Below are positions 8,847-17,033 of a stretch of DNA of 64,000 nucleotides, in pieces. The first letter of the stretch is position 1. Each line of letters begins with the position of its first letter. This DNA comes from Arthrobacter sp. EpRS71. GTDB lineage: Bacteria; Actinomycetota; Actinomycetes; Actinomycetales; Micrococcaceae. The notes below the pieces were generated by a model. The model saw only the letters and a list, made by a program, of their open reading frames with translations. It did not search any database and was not told the DNA's origin. Position numbers and translations under genes: made by a program. The DNA is taken from positions 940,686 to 1,004,685 of the forward strand of contig NZ_LNUV01000003.1 of NCBI RefSeq assembly GCF_001512285.1. Direction: 5' to 3'.

Positions 8847-9685
8847 GCACGGACTTCTCACGACTCTCCCTGAACAGCGCCACCACCAAAAAGTGGACGT
8901 TGACCGAAGCCGTTGACGGTTGCGCCCGCGCAGGCATCCCCGCGATCGGGCCGTGGCGTGACCGCGTTGCCGAGGCCGGACTGGACAAGGCAGCCAAGCT
9001 CATCAAAGACGCCGGACTCCGTGTTTCCTCGTTGTGCCGCGGCGGCTTCCTGACGGCGGCCGATCCCGAGGGACAGGCCGCTGCATTGGCAGACAACTTC
9101 GAAGCCGTGCGCGAGGCAGTAGCGCTGGACACCCAGGAACTGTTCCTGGTGGTTGGCGGGCTCGCCCCGGGTGAGAAGGACGTCGTCGCCGCTCGTCAGC
9201 GTGTGGCGGACCGCCTCGAGGAACTGGTCCCCTTCGCCTCTGAAAACGGCGTCCGCCTGGTGCTCGAACCCCTGCACCCCATGTACGCCGCGGACCGCGC
9301 ACTCATCTCCACCCTTGGCCAGGCACTCGATCTCGCAGCGCCGTACGACGCAAAGGCTGTTGGCGTCGCCGTCGACACCTTCCACGTCTGGTGGGATCCG
9401 GAACTGAAGGCGCAGATCGAACGTGCCGGCCGCGAAGACCGCATTGCCTCCTACCAGGTGTGCGACTTCAACCTGCCCATCGCTGCGGACGCGCTGTTGT
9501 CCCGCGGCATGATGGGCGACGGCGTGATCGACTTCGCCACCATCGGCACCTGGGTCAGGGACGCCGGATACAAGGGCGACATTGAAGTTGAGATCTTCAA
9601 CCAGGACATCTGGGATGCCGATGGTGACAGCGTCCTGGAAACCATGAAGCAGCGCTACGCGGAGCTCGTCCTCCCGTTCGCGTAA
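8843..9685 (+). CDS. Sugar phosphate isomerase/epimerase (TIM barrel)
   Basis: The 280-residue xylose-isomerase-like barrel has a clear metal-binding set on successive strands: RLVLEPLHP (Glu), GVAVDTFHVWWD (Asp, His), YQVCDFN and GDIEVEIFNQDIW (Glu). It begins inside the stop of the DUF993 gene (ATGA at 8843-8846) and is the last gene of the operon, followed by a strong terminator. In related 3-keto-glycoside pathways barrels of this type act as lyases or epimerases after a Gfo/Idh oxidation, so a similar step is a reasonable inference here. Confidence 0.8.
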   Translation: MSTDFSRLSLNSATTKKWTLTEAVDGCARAGIPAIGPWRDRVAEAGLDKAAKLIKDAGLRVSSLCRGGFLTAADPEGQAAALADNFEAVREAVALDTQELFLVVGGLAPGEKDVVAARQRVADRLEELVPFASENGVRLVLEPLHPMYAADRALISTLGQALDLAAPYDAKAVGVAVDTFHVWWDPELKAQIERAGREDRIASYQVCDFNLPIAADALLSRGMMGDGVIDFATIGTWVRDAGYKGDIEVEIFNQDIWDADGDSVLETMKQRYAELVLPFA

Positions 9686-9691
9686 CAACGT

Positions 9692-9729
9692 GATCCTCCC
9701 GCGGATGCCCTAAGCTCCGCGGGAGGATC
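9692..9729 (+). terminator. Intrinsic terminator of the Gfo/Idh operon
   Basis: A perfect 14-bp stem (9692-9705 with 9716-9729) has a 10-nt loop and starts 6 bases after the isomerase stop. There is no long T tract, as is common in high-GC actinobacteria. Confidence 0.85.
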
Positions 9730-9740
9730 GCTCCAAAGCC

Positions 9741-9776
9741 AGCGGGCTCCTGCCAAGGTCACGGCAGGGGCCCGCT
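9741..9776 (+). terminator. Second hairpin terminator with T run
   Basis: The stem AGCGGGC...CTGCC pairs with GGCAG...GCCCGCT and is followed by TTTT at 9776-9779. It backs up the preceding terminator. Confidence 0.7.
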
Positions 9777-9851
9777 TTTGTGGTCCTGTGCCACCCATAG
9801 TCGCTGGGCAAGCGCCGCCGTCGGGCCTTCAGCGTGATGGGTTCGTGAACG

Positions 9852-9949
9852 GTGCGGCCACCACCCACTTTGATTGCTGGCATCGGTGGACACACCGCAT
9901 TGTGCGTGTGTCGCGGAGCTTTGAGTTTCAAAGAAGGTGGTGGCCGCAC
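9852..9949. repeat. 98-nt structured inverted repeat
   Basis: A 14-bp perfect stem (9852-9865 with 9936-9949) is followed by a 2x2 internal loop and a 6-bp stem (9868-9873 with 9928-9933). An apical 7-bp hairpin (9889-9895 with 9906-9912) lies inside. The layered pairing is far more than chance. It may be a small RNA, a leader element for the 57-residue ORF downstream, or a decayed miniature mobile element. No transposase or obvious target duplication is present. Apart from this element, the stretch from 9780 to 10101 holds no convincing gene. Confidence 0.55.
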
Positions 9950-10101
9950 GCCGGACTTTGTGTCAGCTATAAGTCCTTGAACGCGCAGGTGAGATAAGTG
10001 GTACACAGCTGAAACATTGCGTCGATGGGAGGAAACAATGGGCACCTACGCTGGATTTACCTGGACAAAGACGTCCACGAAACCCCTGAAAGGACACCAC
10101 C

Positions 10102-10275
10102 ATGATGCTCTTGAAGACACTGACCTTTTTCCTCGACGCCGGCGGCAGCCACAGCGGGCCGTCCGGCGATTCCGCCAGCGAACACGCCCCTGCTTTCGCC
10201 ACCGAACGCCTGACCTCCAGCGCCTGGGAGGGCTGGTGGGATGACGCCGATCAGGGTTTCCCCGCCGAAGCCTGA
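10102..10275 (+). CDS. Small hypothetical protein, 57 residues
   Basis: An ATG frame from 10102 to a TGA at 10273-10275 encodes 57 residues beginning MMLLKTLTFFLDAGG and ending in the acidic, Trp-rich tail EGWWDDADQGFPAEA. Codon third positions are strongly G/C in this frame. AAAGGA lies about 8 bases before the ATG. A competing upstream ATG (10038, with a good GGAGGAAA) opens another frame that becomes Arg-rich and out of character, so I prefer 10102; the upstream ATG might serve as a leader. I recognise no family. It ends 4 bases before the convergent small gene. Confidence 0.5.
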   Translation: MMLLKTLTFFLDAGGSHSGPSGDSASEHAPAFATERLTSSAWEGWWDDADQGFPAEA

Positions 10276-10279
10276 TCGC

Positions 10280-10504
10280 TCAGGAAGCTCGAGCAGTAAG
10301 CTGCATGCGGGCTGTCGGCCGGCCGATCAAGGTGACCGAGCCGCCGTCGAGCGCTTGCAGTTCCAGGCCGATGTTCCGCGAGCCGTCCTGCGGCACGACG
10401 GCTCGGACCTGAAAAACCTCACCGCTAATCTTTACTGAGTCGCCATTCTTGATTGACTTGAGTTTCTTGTTCTGCGCTTCGGCGCCCACGGTCGGGGTCT
10501 CCAC
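10280..10504 (-). CDS. Small hypothetical protein, 74 residues
   Basis: The predicted product starts METPTVGAEAQNKK, is lysine-rich near the N terminus, and has a beta-rich body (GDSVKISGEVFQVRAVVP, then IGLELQALDGGSVTLIGRP). It begins at GTG 10504, five bases after the stop of the BrkB-family gene, so it is probably co-transcribed. A second GTG at 10489 is preceded by GGAG and may be the true start (69 residues). The alternating hydrophobic pattern suggests a small beta-barrel or OB-like fold. No family recognised. Confidence 0.6.
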   Translation of the reverse strand: METPTVGAEAQNKKLKSIKNGDSVKISGEVFQVRAVVPQDGSRNIGLELQALDGGSVTLIGRPTARMQLTARAS

Positions 10505-10509
10505 TTCGG

Positions 10510-11589
10510 CTACTTACTTTTCGTCGACGTGTCGCCGTGGGTTTCACGGATTTCTTCGCCGTCCCGAATCACTTCATCGTCCTTTTCCTGCATCTTGTCA
10601 CTCTTCTTGGTGTCTCGGGGCGGGAGTTGAATGCTCTCCTCGGCCTCAATGCCGCCCTGCAGTTGGCGGCCGCGCTCCATTTCGGCGTCGAATTCCGCGC
10701 CAAACAGCAAGGACATGTTAAGGATCCAGAGCCACAGCAGCATGATGATGACCCCCGCGAGGGCACCGTACGTCTTGTTGTAGTTGCTGAAGTTGGCGAC
10801 GTAGAAACCGAAACCCAGCGATGCCAGCGCGAAAATCACCAAGGCAATGAGCGAACCCATGCTCATCCAACGGAACTTGGGCTGCTTGACGTTGGGGGTG
10901 AAGTAGTAGAGCACAGCGATGATCGCGACCACAATAACTATGAGGACGGGCCATTTGGCGATATTCCACACGGTCAAGAAGGTTTCGGACAATCCGATGG
11001 CACCGCCGATGGCCTCCGCCACGGGTCCGCTCAGGACCAGCATGGCCGCTGCCAGCGCAGCTCCGACGACGGCAACGATGGTCACGGCGAGCATGGTGCC
11101 GCGCAGTTTCACGAATCCGCGGCCCTCGTCCACTTCGTACACACGATTCATGGCCCTGCTGAAGGCTGTGGTGTATCCGGATGCCGACCAGAGCGCCACC
11201 AGAATTCCGATGATCAGCGTGAAGCCGGCGGCGCTGGACTGCGTCAGCTCCTCGATGGGTTGGCGCATTGCGTCCACACCCGGTCCAGGCGCGAACTGCT
11301 GGACAATGTCCAAGAGGGACGAGGTGGTTTTCCCAGCATCGCCAAAGATGCCGATCAGCGAAACCAATGCCAGGAGGGCGGGGAACAGCGAGAGGACGGC
11401 GTAGTAGGTCAGCCCTGCCGCTGCATCCGGGCACTGATCCTTGGTGAACTCCCGTAGCGTCCGCTTGGCGATATACATCCACGTGGGCTTGGCGAGGTCA
11501 TTCGGACTGTCGGGTTTACGCGAATCCTCCGGAGAGGGAGCGGTCTGCGCCTTGGCCGTGCTGGTGTGGGCTGAGTCTTGAGTAGTCAT
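10510..11589 (-). CDS. YihY/BrkB-family inner membrane protein
   Basis: The protein has about 359 residues from the ATG at 11587-11589; TTG or ATG codons at 11637/11634 would add 15-16 residues. The family core starts with YIAKRTLREFTKDQCPDAAAGLTYYAVLSLFPALLAL and continues through six hydrophobic segments, with a highly charged C-terminal tail after the last one. BrkB relatives were once called ribonuclease BN; the modern view is an integral membrane protein of unknown transport or envelope role. The gene is followed by a small co-directional ORF. Confidence 0.88.
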   Translation of the reverse strand: MTTQDSAHTSTAKAQTAPSPEDSRKPDSPNDLAKPTWMYIAKRTLREFTKDQCPDAAAGLTYYAVLSLFPALLALVSLIGIFGDAGKTTSSLLDIVQQFAPGPGVDAMRQPIEELTQSSAAGFTLIIGILVALWSASGYTTAFSRAMNRVYEVDEGRGFVKLRGTMLAVTIVAVVGAALAAAMLVLSGPVAEAIGGAIGLSETFLTVWNIAKWPVLIVIVVAIIAVLYYFTPNVKQPKFRWMSMGSLIALVIFALASLGFGFYVANFSNYNKTYGALAGVIIMLLWLWILNMSLLFGAEFDAEMERGRQLQGGIEAEESIQLPPRDTKKSDKMQEKDDEVIRDGEEIRETHGDTSTKSK

Positions 11590-11697
11590 GGGGCACTCGT
11601 CCGTGGGGTTGGTTTTCGCGAACAGCTGACCCATCAATAGTAAGCATACTGATGAATACTAGGAAGCGCCCACGCCAGTTAATCCCCACAAGGCGGG

Positions 11698-12903
11698 CTA
11701 CGCCAGTTTGCTCGCCAGCAGGAACTCAAACGGCGACTCAATCACGGACCGGATCACTTGGCCGGCAGCGCCGAGGAGCGTTCCGGAGTGCTCAAGGGTG
11801 GAAACTGTGAGGTTGCCCGGATCCAGCAGACCTGGCGCGTATCGCTCCAAACTGGTCAGCAGTGCCGGCTTAAGCCACTCCGCAAGCACGGCGAAGTGCC
11901 CACCGAGGACGACGGCCTCAATGTCCATCAAGCGGGCAGAAGAGGCGAGCGCAACACCCAAGTACCTCCCGGCGTCGTGAACTGCCTGAGTGGCCTGCGG
12001 CTCCTGAGCAGCCAAGGCCGCCAGAAGCAGTTCCGTGCGCTCGCCCAGCGATCCCTGCGGAGTTCCGGCAGCCTCGAAAATGGCTTCCTGTCCAGCGAAC
12101 GTTTCCAGGCACCCCGCGCCCCCGCAGGAACAGCCCGGCCCGTCAGGGTGGACCACAATGTGGCCGAGCTCGCCCGCCGTACCGCCAGGTCCGGTATAAA
12201 GCTCGGAGCCGATGATCACGCCACCGCCCACGCCGACTTCCCCTGAAACATAGAGGAAGTCCGGCTGTCCAGTGCCATACCAAAGCTCACCGAGAGCAGC
12301 ACTATTGGCCTCATTGGAGAGCCGGACGCCCAGCGGGGCGCCCTCCAGCAGGGCCCGGGGATTCAGCTCCTCTTGCTCCCAGTGCAGGTTAGGCGCGGAA
12401 AGGACAAGGTTGCGCTGCGCATCCACCAGCCCCGGGACCGCAAGGCCACCACCCAGGATGGCGATGTTGGCGGCGGCGGCCTCGGCCTTCACCTCAGCCG
12501 CCAAGAGGCCAAGGCGTTCCATAACCTTGGCCGGAGCCAGACCGCGGTTCCGCGACTCCACCGCTGAGTGGAACCGGAGGTTTCCGCCAAGGTCCACCAG
12601 CCCAACAGCCAGGTAGTCAACGTTAATCTCCATTCCCACCACGCCGCGGCGCGAGCTGAGTTCGAGCCCCTGCCCCGGCCGACCCCGCTCCCCGTCACGA
12701 TAGAGACCCACCTCGGAAACCAGCCCGGATTCCACGAGGTCTGCAACAAGGCTGGATACGGCGGCTTTAGTGAGTCCGGTCCCGGCCGCGAGCTGTGCGC
12801 GGCTGGGTTTGGCGTCGCCGGTTCGGGCGATGGAGTCCAAGACGAGCGAAAGATTTCGACGGCGGACGTCCCCTACGCGCCCAGGCGCGGCTGCTTCATT
12901 CAC
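11698..12903 (-). CDS. xylR: ROK-family transcriptional repressor, XylR-like
   Basis: The 401-residue protein has an N-terminal winged helix (PSRAQLAAGTGLTKAAVSSLVADLVESGLV) fused to a ROK sugar-kinase-like domain. The ROK zinc motif reads CSCGGAGCLE (C-x-C-G-x-x-G-C-x-E). GTG at 12903 is preferred because GGAGG lies ten bases upstream; a frame from 12966 is possible. It is divergent from xylA, and a TAGTT-N9-AACTA repeat lies between the two genes. ROK proteins of this form repress xylose genes in many Gram-positives, so the symbol is an inference from context. Confidence 0.88.
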   Translation of the reverse strand: MNEAAAPGRVGDVRRRNLSLVLDSIARTGDAKPSRAQLAAGTGLTKAAVSSLVADLVESGLVSEVGLYRDGERGRPGQGLELSSRRGVVGMEINVDYLAVGLVDLGGNLRFHSAVESRNRGLAPAKVMERLGLLAAEVKAEAAAANIAILGGGLAVPGLVDAQRNLVLSAPNLHWEQEELNPRALLEGAPLGVRLSNEANSAALGELWYGTGQPDFLYVSGEVGVGGGVIIGSELYTGPGGTAGELGHIVVHPDGPGCSCGGAGCLETFAGQEAIFEAAGTPQGSLGERTELLLAALAAQEPQATQAVHDAGRYLGVALASSARLMDIEAVVLGGHFAVLAEWLKPALLTSLERYAPGLLDPGNLTVSTLEHSGTLLGAAGQVIRSVIESPFEFLLASKLA

Positions 12904-12977
12904 TGGCGTGGGACCTCCCTGCAGATTCAAAGAACTTTTTTCCGGCTTCCATTGACCATGATCCATTATCCCCCATA

Positions 12978-12996
12978 TAGTTCAGATTGAAAACTA
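12978..12996. promoter_or_regulatory. Putative ROK/XylR operator
   Basis: TAGTT (12978-12982) and AACTA (12992-12996) form an inverted repeat with a 9-nt AT-rich spacer, in the shared promoter region of the ROK repressor and xylA. XylR sites in Gram-positives have a similar AGTTT...AAACT layout. Confidence 0.6.
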
Positions 12997-13048
12997 ATTG
13001 GAATGCACTTCTTCAAGTTCTTCCCCAGTGCTTTGCAAAGGAGCAAAT

Positions 13049-14236
13049 ATGACCCCGCAGCCCACCCCGCAGGACCGCTTCACCTTTGGCCTCTGGACTG
13101 TCGGCTGGACCGGCGCAGATCCCTTCGGCGTGGCCACCCGCCCGGCACTGGACCCCGTGGAAGCCGTGCACAAACTCAGCGAGCTGGGCGCCTACGGCAT
13201 CACTTTCCACGACAATGATCTGATCCCCTTTGACGCCACCGCCTCCGAGCGCGACCTCATCCTGAAGAACTTCAAGGCAGCCTTGGCGGAGACCGGGCTA
13301 AAGACACCCATGGTGACCACCAACCTCTTCAGCCACCCGGTGTTCAAGGACGGCGGGTTCACGTCGAACGATCGCTCCATCCGCCGCTTTGCCCTCAGCA
13401 AAATCCTCCGGAACATTGACCTCGCCGCGGAGCTTGGCGCAGAGACCTTCGTGATGTGGGGCGGCCGTGAAGGCAGCGAATACGACGGCTCCAAGGACCT
13501 CTCCGCAGCGCTGGACCGCATGAAGGAAGGCGTCGACACCGCAGCCGGGTACATCAAGGAAAAGGGCTACGGCCTCCGGATCGCGCTGGAGCCCAAGCCC
13601 AACGAACCCCGCGGCGACATCTTCCTCCCCACCGTCGGCCACGGCCTGGCGTTCATCGCCCAGCTCGAACACGGCGACATCGTGGGCCTCAACCCGGAGA
13701 CCGGCCACGAACAGATGGCCGGGCTGAACTTCACCCACGGCATCGCCCAGGCCCTGTGGGCGGGCAAGCTCTTCCACATTGACCTCAATGGCCAGCGCGG
13801 CATCAAGTACGACCAAGACCTCGTTTTCGGCCACGGCGACCTCACCAGCGCCTTCTTCACGGTTGACCTGCTGGAGAATGGCTTCCCCAACGGCGGACCA
13901 AAGTACGACGGCCCCCGCCACTTTGACTACAAGCCCTCACGCACGGACGGCTACGACGGCGTGTGGGAATCGGCCAAGTCCAACATGTCCATGTACCTCC
14001 TGCTGAAGGAACGGGCTTTGGCCTTCCGCGCAGATCCGGACGTTCAGGAAGCACTCGCTACATCGGGTGTGTTCGAGCTGGGCGAGCCGACGTTGAACGC
14101 CGGCGAAACCACAGCGGACCTGCTCGCTGACGCCAGCGCCTTCGAAACGTTCGACGCCGATCAGGCCGCCGAACGCTCGTTCGCTTTCGTCCGCCTCAAC
14201 CAGCTGGCCATCGAGCACCTGCTCGGCGCCCGCTAA
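13049..14236 (+). CDS. xylA: Xylose isomerase
   Basis: The 395-residue enzyme converts D-xylose to D-xylulose. Visible family features include [12 protein letters not shown] (catalytic His region), [19 protein letters not shown] and the metal-ligand regions [19 protein letters not shown] and [15 protein letters not shown]. The start ATG 13049 is preceded by AAAGGAG; the open frame beginning at 12998 runs over the leader. Length is typical of the Streptomyces/Arthrobacter type. The gene is divergent from the ROK repressor and upstream of xylB, separated by an 89-bp gap that holds a strong hairpin. Confidence 0.96.
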   Translation: MTPQPTPQDRFTFGLWTVGWTGADPFGVATRPALDPVEAVHKLSELGAYGITFHDNDLIPFDATASERDLILKNFKAALAETGLKTPMVTTNLFSHPVFKDGGFTSNDRSIRRFALSKILRNIDLAAELGAETFVMWGGREGSEYDGSKDLSAALDRMKEGVDTAAGYIKEKGYGLRIALEPKPNEPRGDIFLPTVGHGLAFIAQLEHGDIVGLNPETGHEQMAGLNFTHGIAQALWAGKLFHIDLNGQRGIKYDQDLVFGHGDLTSAFFTVDLLENGFPNGGPKYDGPRHFDYKPSRTDGYDGVWESAKSNMSMYLLLKERALAFRADPDVQEALATSGVFELGEPTLNAGETTADLLADASAFETFDADQAAERSFAFVRLNQLAIEHLLGAR

Positions 14237-14259
14237 ATCAAACCACCACACTGATATCC

Positions 14260-14306
14260 CGCCGCCAGGTCGTTCCGGAATTCACTCCTGGAACGGCCTG
14301 GCGGCG
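14260..14306 (+). terminator. Intercistronic hairpin between xylA and xylB
   Basis: A 17-bp arm (14260-14276) pairs with 14290-14306 with one internal mismatch and a 13-nt loop. It lies 23 bases after xylA and 19 before xylB, so it probably reduces read-through or protects the xylA 3' end, giving more isomerase than kinase. Confidence 0.75.
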
Positions 14307-14325
14307 ACCCCAAAAGGATTAACGC

Positions 14326-15756
14326 ATGCCTCTCGTAGCCGGGATCGATAGCTCAACCCAGTCCTGCAAAGTGATCATCCGGGACTCCGTCACCGGTGCC
14401 TTGGTGCGTCAGGGCAGGGCCTCCCACCCTGACGGCACCGAAGTCCACCCGGATCACTGGTGGACAGCCCTTCAGGACGCGATCACTCAGGCAGGCGGCC
14501 TTGACGACGTCGATGCCGTCTCCATCGGTGGACAGCAGCACGGCATGGTGTGCTTGGACGAATCCGGCAACGTCGTCCGACCGGCCTTGCTGTGGAACGA
14601 CACCCGCTCGGCGCCCGACGCAGAGGAGTTAATCCTTGAAGCCGGTGGTGGCGATGCCGCCGCCGGGGCCGCGTATTGGGCCTCCACCACAGGCACAGTG
14701 CCCGTGGCATCCTTGACCGCAACCAAGCTTCGCTGGCTCGCACGGAACGAACCCGCCAATGCCCACCGTACGGCTGCGGTGTGCCTTCCGCACGATTGGC
14801 TGTCTTGGCGTTTGGCGGGTCACGGACCCGGAACCGGCCTGGCATCGTTGGAACTCCTCCGCACCGACCGCTCGGACGCCTCCGGCACAGGCTACTTTTC
14901 GGCAACCACCGGGAAGTACTTGCCCGAGGTCCTGGAACGCACGCTGGGCCACGTCCCGGTGCTGCCAACCGTCGTCGGGCCTTTGGAAGCGGCGGGCAAG
15001 ACTCCCACAGGAGCGCTGATCGGCCCGGGTGCGGGAGACAACGCCGCAGCGGGGCTGGGCGTCAGCGCCGCCGTCGGGGACGTTGTTATTTCGATAGGAA
15101 CCTCGGGGACGGTGTTCGCGGTATCAGATGTTCCTGCTCAGGATGCCAGCGGACTCGTGGCCGGCTTCGCGGATGCGACCGGCAACTATCTTCCGCTGGC
15201 CTGCACGCTCAATGCGACCCGGATCTTTGACGCGACAGCTGCACTTCTGGGAGTGACCCTGGCGGAACTCGGCAACCTGGCCCTGTCCGCCCCTGAAGGT
15301 GCGGAGGGGCTGACCCTCGTCCCGTACTTCGAAGGGGAGCGGACGCCCAATCTGCCCGATGCCGCAGGATCGCTCCACGGCATCACGGTTTCCAATTACA
15401 CTCCCGCCAACATGGCCCGGGCAGCCATCGAGGGCGTGCTGTGTTCCTTGGCTGACGGGCTCGCTGCTCTGCAGGCGCAGAGTGTCTCTGCCCAGCGCAT
15501 CATTCTGGTTGGCGGCGGAGCGCAATCAGACGCCGTCCAACAGATTGCAGCCTCAACATTCGGCTTGCCCGTCTTCGTTCCAAGGCCCGGCGAGTACGTG
15601 GCCGATGGCGCTGCCAGGCAGGCGGCAGGCGTTCTCACCGGTCAGCTCCCGGACTGGAAGCTTGAAGGCCGGGAGCTGACACCGCAGAGTGCTTCCGGGG
15701 TTCCCGGGGTCCTGGCCCGATACCGGCTTTACGCCGCGGGGGTCGCGAAAGGCTGA
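14326..15756 (+). CDS. xylB: Xylulokinase (FGGY family)
   Basis: The 476-residue FGGY kinase phosphorylates D-xylulose. The N-terminal phosphate-binding loop reads [16 protein letters not shown], the substrate region [13 protein letters not shown] is typical of xylulokinases, and the ATP-site loop [13 protein letters not shown] and C-terminal [17 protein letters not shown] are present. The ATG at 14326 follows AAAAGGATTAACGC. It lies downstream of xylA with a hairpin between them, and its stop is 28 bases before a LacI-type regulator. Confidence 0.95.
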   Translation: MPLVAGIDSSTQSCKVIIRDSVTGALVRQGRASHPDGTEVHPDHWWTALQDAITQAGGLDDVDAVSIGGQQHGMVCLDESGNVVRPALLWNDTRSAPDAEELILEAGGGDAAAGAAYWASTTGTVPVASLTATKLRWLARNEPANAHRTAAVCLPHDWLSWRLAGHGPGTGLASLELLRTDRSDASGTGYFSATTGKYLPEVLERTLGHVPVLPTVVGPLEAAGKTPTGALIGPGAGDNAAAGLGVSAAVGDVVISIGTSGTVFAVSDVPAQDASGLVAGFADATGNYLPLACTLNATRIFDATAALLGVTLAELGNLALSAPEGAEGLTLVPYFEGERTPNLPDAAGSLHGITVSNYTPANMARAAIEGVLCSLADGLAALQAQSVSAQRIILVGGGAQSDAVQQIAASTFGLPVFVPRPGEYVADGAARQAAGVLTGQLPDWKLEGRELTPQSASGVPGVLARYRLYAAGVAKG

Positions 15757-15784
15757 TCCCGCAGCGGTGCTCTATCGTGACAGG

Positions 15785-16807
15785 GTGAGCATTGAACAAT
15801 CTGCACATCAGCGACCTCCTGTCATGGAGGATGTGGCCCGCGTGGCAGGCGTCTCGCATCAAACCGTGTCGCGCGTCCTGAACAACCACCCCAACGTGAG
15901 TTCCAAGACCCGCGAGCGAGTGGAACAGGCAATCACAGAGCTCGGCTACCGCCGAAACACGGCTGCTCGCAGCCTGGTAACGCGGCGTTCCCAGACCATC
16001 GGCGTGCTCGGCAGCGAAATGGCCCAGTACGGGCCGTCCCACACCCTCCTTGGGGTCCAACAGGCAGCAAGGGACGCGGGCTATTTTGTGAGCGTCGCCG
16101 GTTTGCGGGAAGTCACCCCGGAGACCATCAAGGACGCTATTGCCCACTTCATGGACCAAGGCGTAGATGGGATTGTGGTGACAGTTCCGCACCCGGGTGC
16201 GCTCGACGTCCTCCGCGACGTCACCGCTCAGGTTCCGCTGGTGGCCGTAGGGTCTGTGGGCGATGAACACCTCAGCGGCGCCACGGTCGATCAGAAGCAC
16301 GGGGCACGGCTTGCGGTCCAACACCTTATGGACCTCGGCCACACTCAGATCGGCCACTTGTCCGGGCCGTCCGATTGGATTGATGCTGCCGCCCGCATCG
16401 AGGGCTGGCGGGAGGCGCTGACTCAGGCCGGCCTAAAGCCAGCCACGCTGATCGAGGGCGACTGGAGCGCCGAATGTGGTTATAGGGAGGGCCTGAAGAT
16501 TGCGGCCGACCGTTCCGTGACCGCTCTCTTCGTCGCTAATGACCAGATGGCTCTTGGCGTCCTCCGCGCGTTCCATGAAACAGGGGTCCAAGTCCCCGGC
16601 GATCTCAGCGTGGTGGGTTTTGACGACCAACCAGAGTCGGCGTTCTTCATTCCCCCGCTGACCACGGTGGCGCAGGACTTTGAGGAGCTCGGCCAACGCT
16701 GCATCGGCTTGCTGTTGGATCGCCTCGAAAACGGCAACACCGCCTCGGCCGCCACCGTCACACCCCGCCTGGTCATCCGCTCCACCACGGCCCCCGTAGC
16801 AAAGTAG
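15785..16807 (+). CDS. LacI-family regulator, probable arabinose repressor
   Basis: The 340-residue repressor has its helix-turn-helix at MEDVARVAGVSHQTVSRVLNNH and a sugar-binding core that ends with FDDQPESAFFIPPLTTV. GTG 15785 follows a -10-like TATCGT by only six bases, with no Shine-Dalgarno, suggesting a leaderless start; ATG 15824 would cut into the DNA-binding domain. It sits between xylB and araB. A matching LacI operator overlaps the araB promoter, and xylose has its own ROK repressor, so arabinose control is the better inference. Confidence 0.85.
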   Translation: MSIEQSAHQRPPVMEDVARVAGVSHQTVSRVLNNHPNVSSKTRERVEQAITELGYRRNTAARSLVTRRSQTIGVLGSEMAQYGPSHTLLGVQQAARDAGYFVSVAGLREVTPETIKDAIAHFMDQGVDGIVVTVPHPGALDVLRDVTAQVPLVAVGSVGDEHLSGATVDQKHGARLAVQHLMDLGHTQIGHLSGPSDWIDAAARIEGWREALTQAGLKPATLIEGDWSAECGYREGLKIAADRSVTALFVANDQMALGVLRAFHETGVQVPGDLSVVGFDDQPESAFFIPPLTTVAQDFEELGQRCIGLLLDRLENGNTASAATVTPRLVIRSTTAPVAK

Positions 16808-16816
16808 CCCCCCTCC

Positions 16817-16883
16817 CCCAACTAAGTCGCAGATCAGGTCGTTCCCAGCGCTGAGAACGACCTGATCTGCTACCTACTTGGGG
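16817..16883. repeat. Dispersed palindromic repeat, copy 1
   Basis: A 67-bp imperfect palindrome has its arm core CAGATCAGGTCGTTC pairing with GAACGACCTGATCTG. It begins nine bases after the stop of the LacI-type gene. It belongs to a five-copy family in this window, all at gene 3' ends. Confidence 0.85.
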
Positions 16884-16933
16884 GCGCCCGGTATGAACCC
16901 GCGTCATGAGCCTCGTTTCCACACGGTTGGCTC

Positions 16934-16962
16934 TTGACATCAAAGTTGTGAGCGCTAACAAT
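16934..16962 (+). promoter_or_regulatory. araB promoter with overlapping LacI-type operator
   Basis: TTGACA at 16934-16939 is a consensus -35 box; TAACAA at 16956-16961 (16-bp spacer) is a -10 candidate. TTGTGAGCGCTAACAA at 16946-16961 is a palindrome with one mismatch centred on AGCGCT and covers the -10. A LacI-family protein bound here would block polymerase; the adjacent regulator at 15785-16807 is the obvious candidate. Confidence 0.75.
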
Positions 16963-17033
16963 TGCATCAGACCTTCTTTACTTTCCACCCCGACCCCCGG
17001 CAATGAGGCCTTGGCCAGCCGGATGGAGACCCC

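Noticed and set aside
9852..9949. The inverted repeat as an insertion sequence
   Set aside because: It encodes no transposase and no target-site duplication is visible at its edges.
10017..10244. 75-residue frame overlapping the 57-residue ORF
   Set aside because: Its second half is Arg-rich and has poor third-position bias; codon use favours the other frame, though its start may act as a leader.
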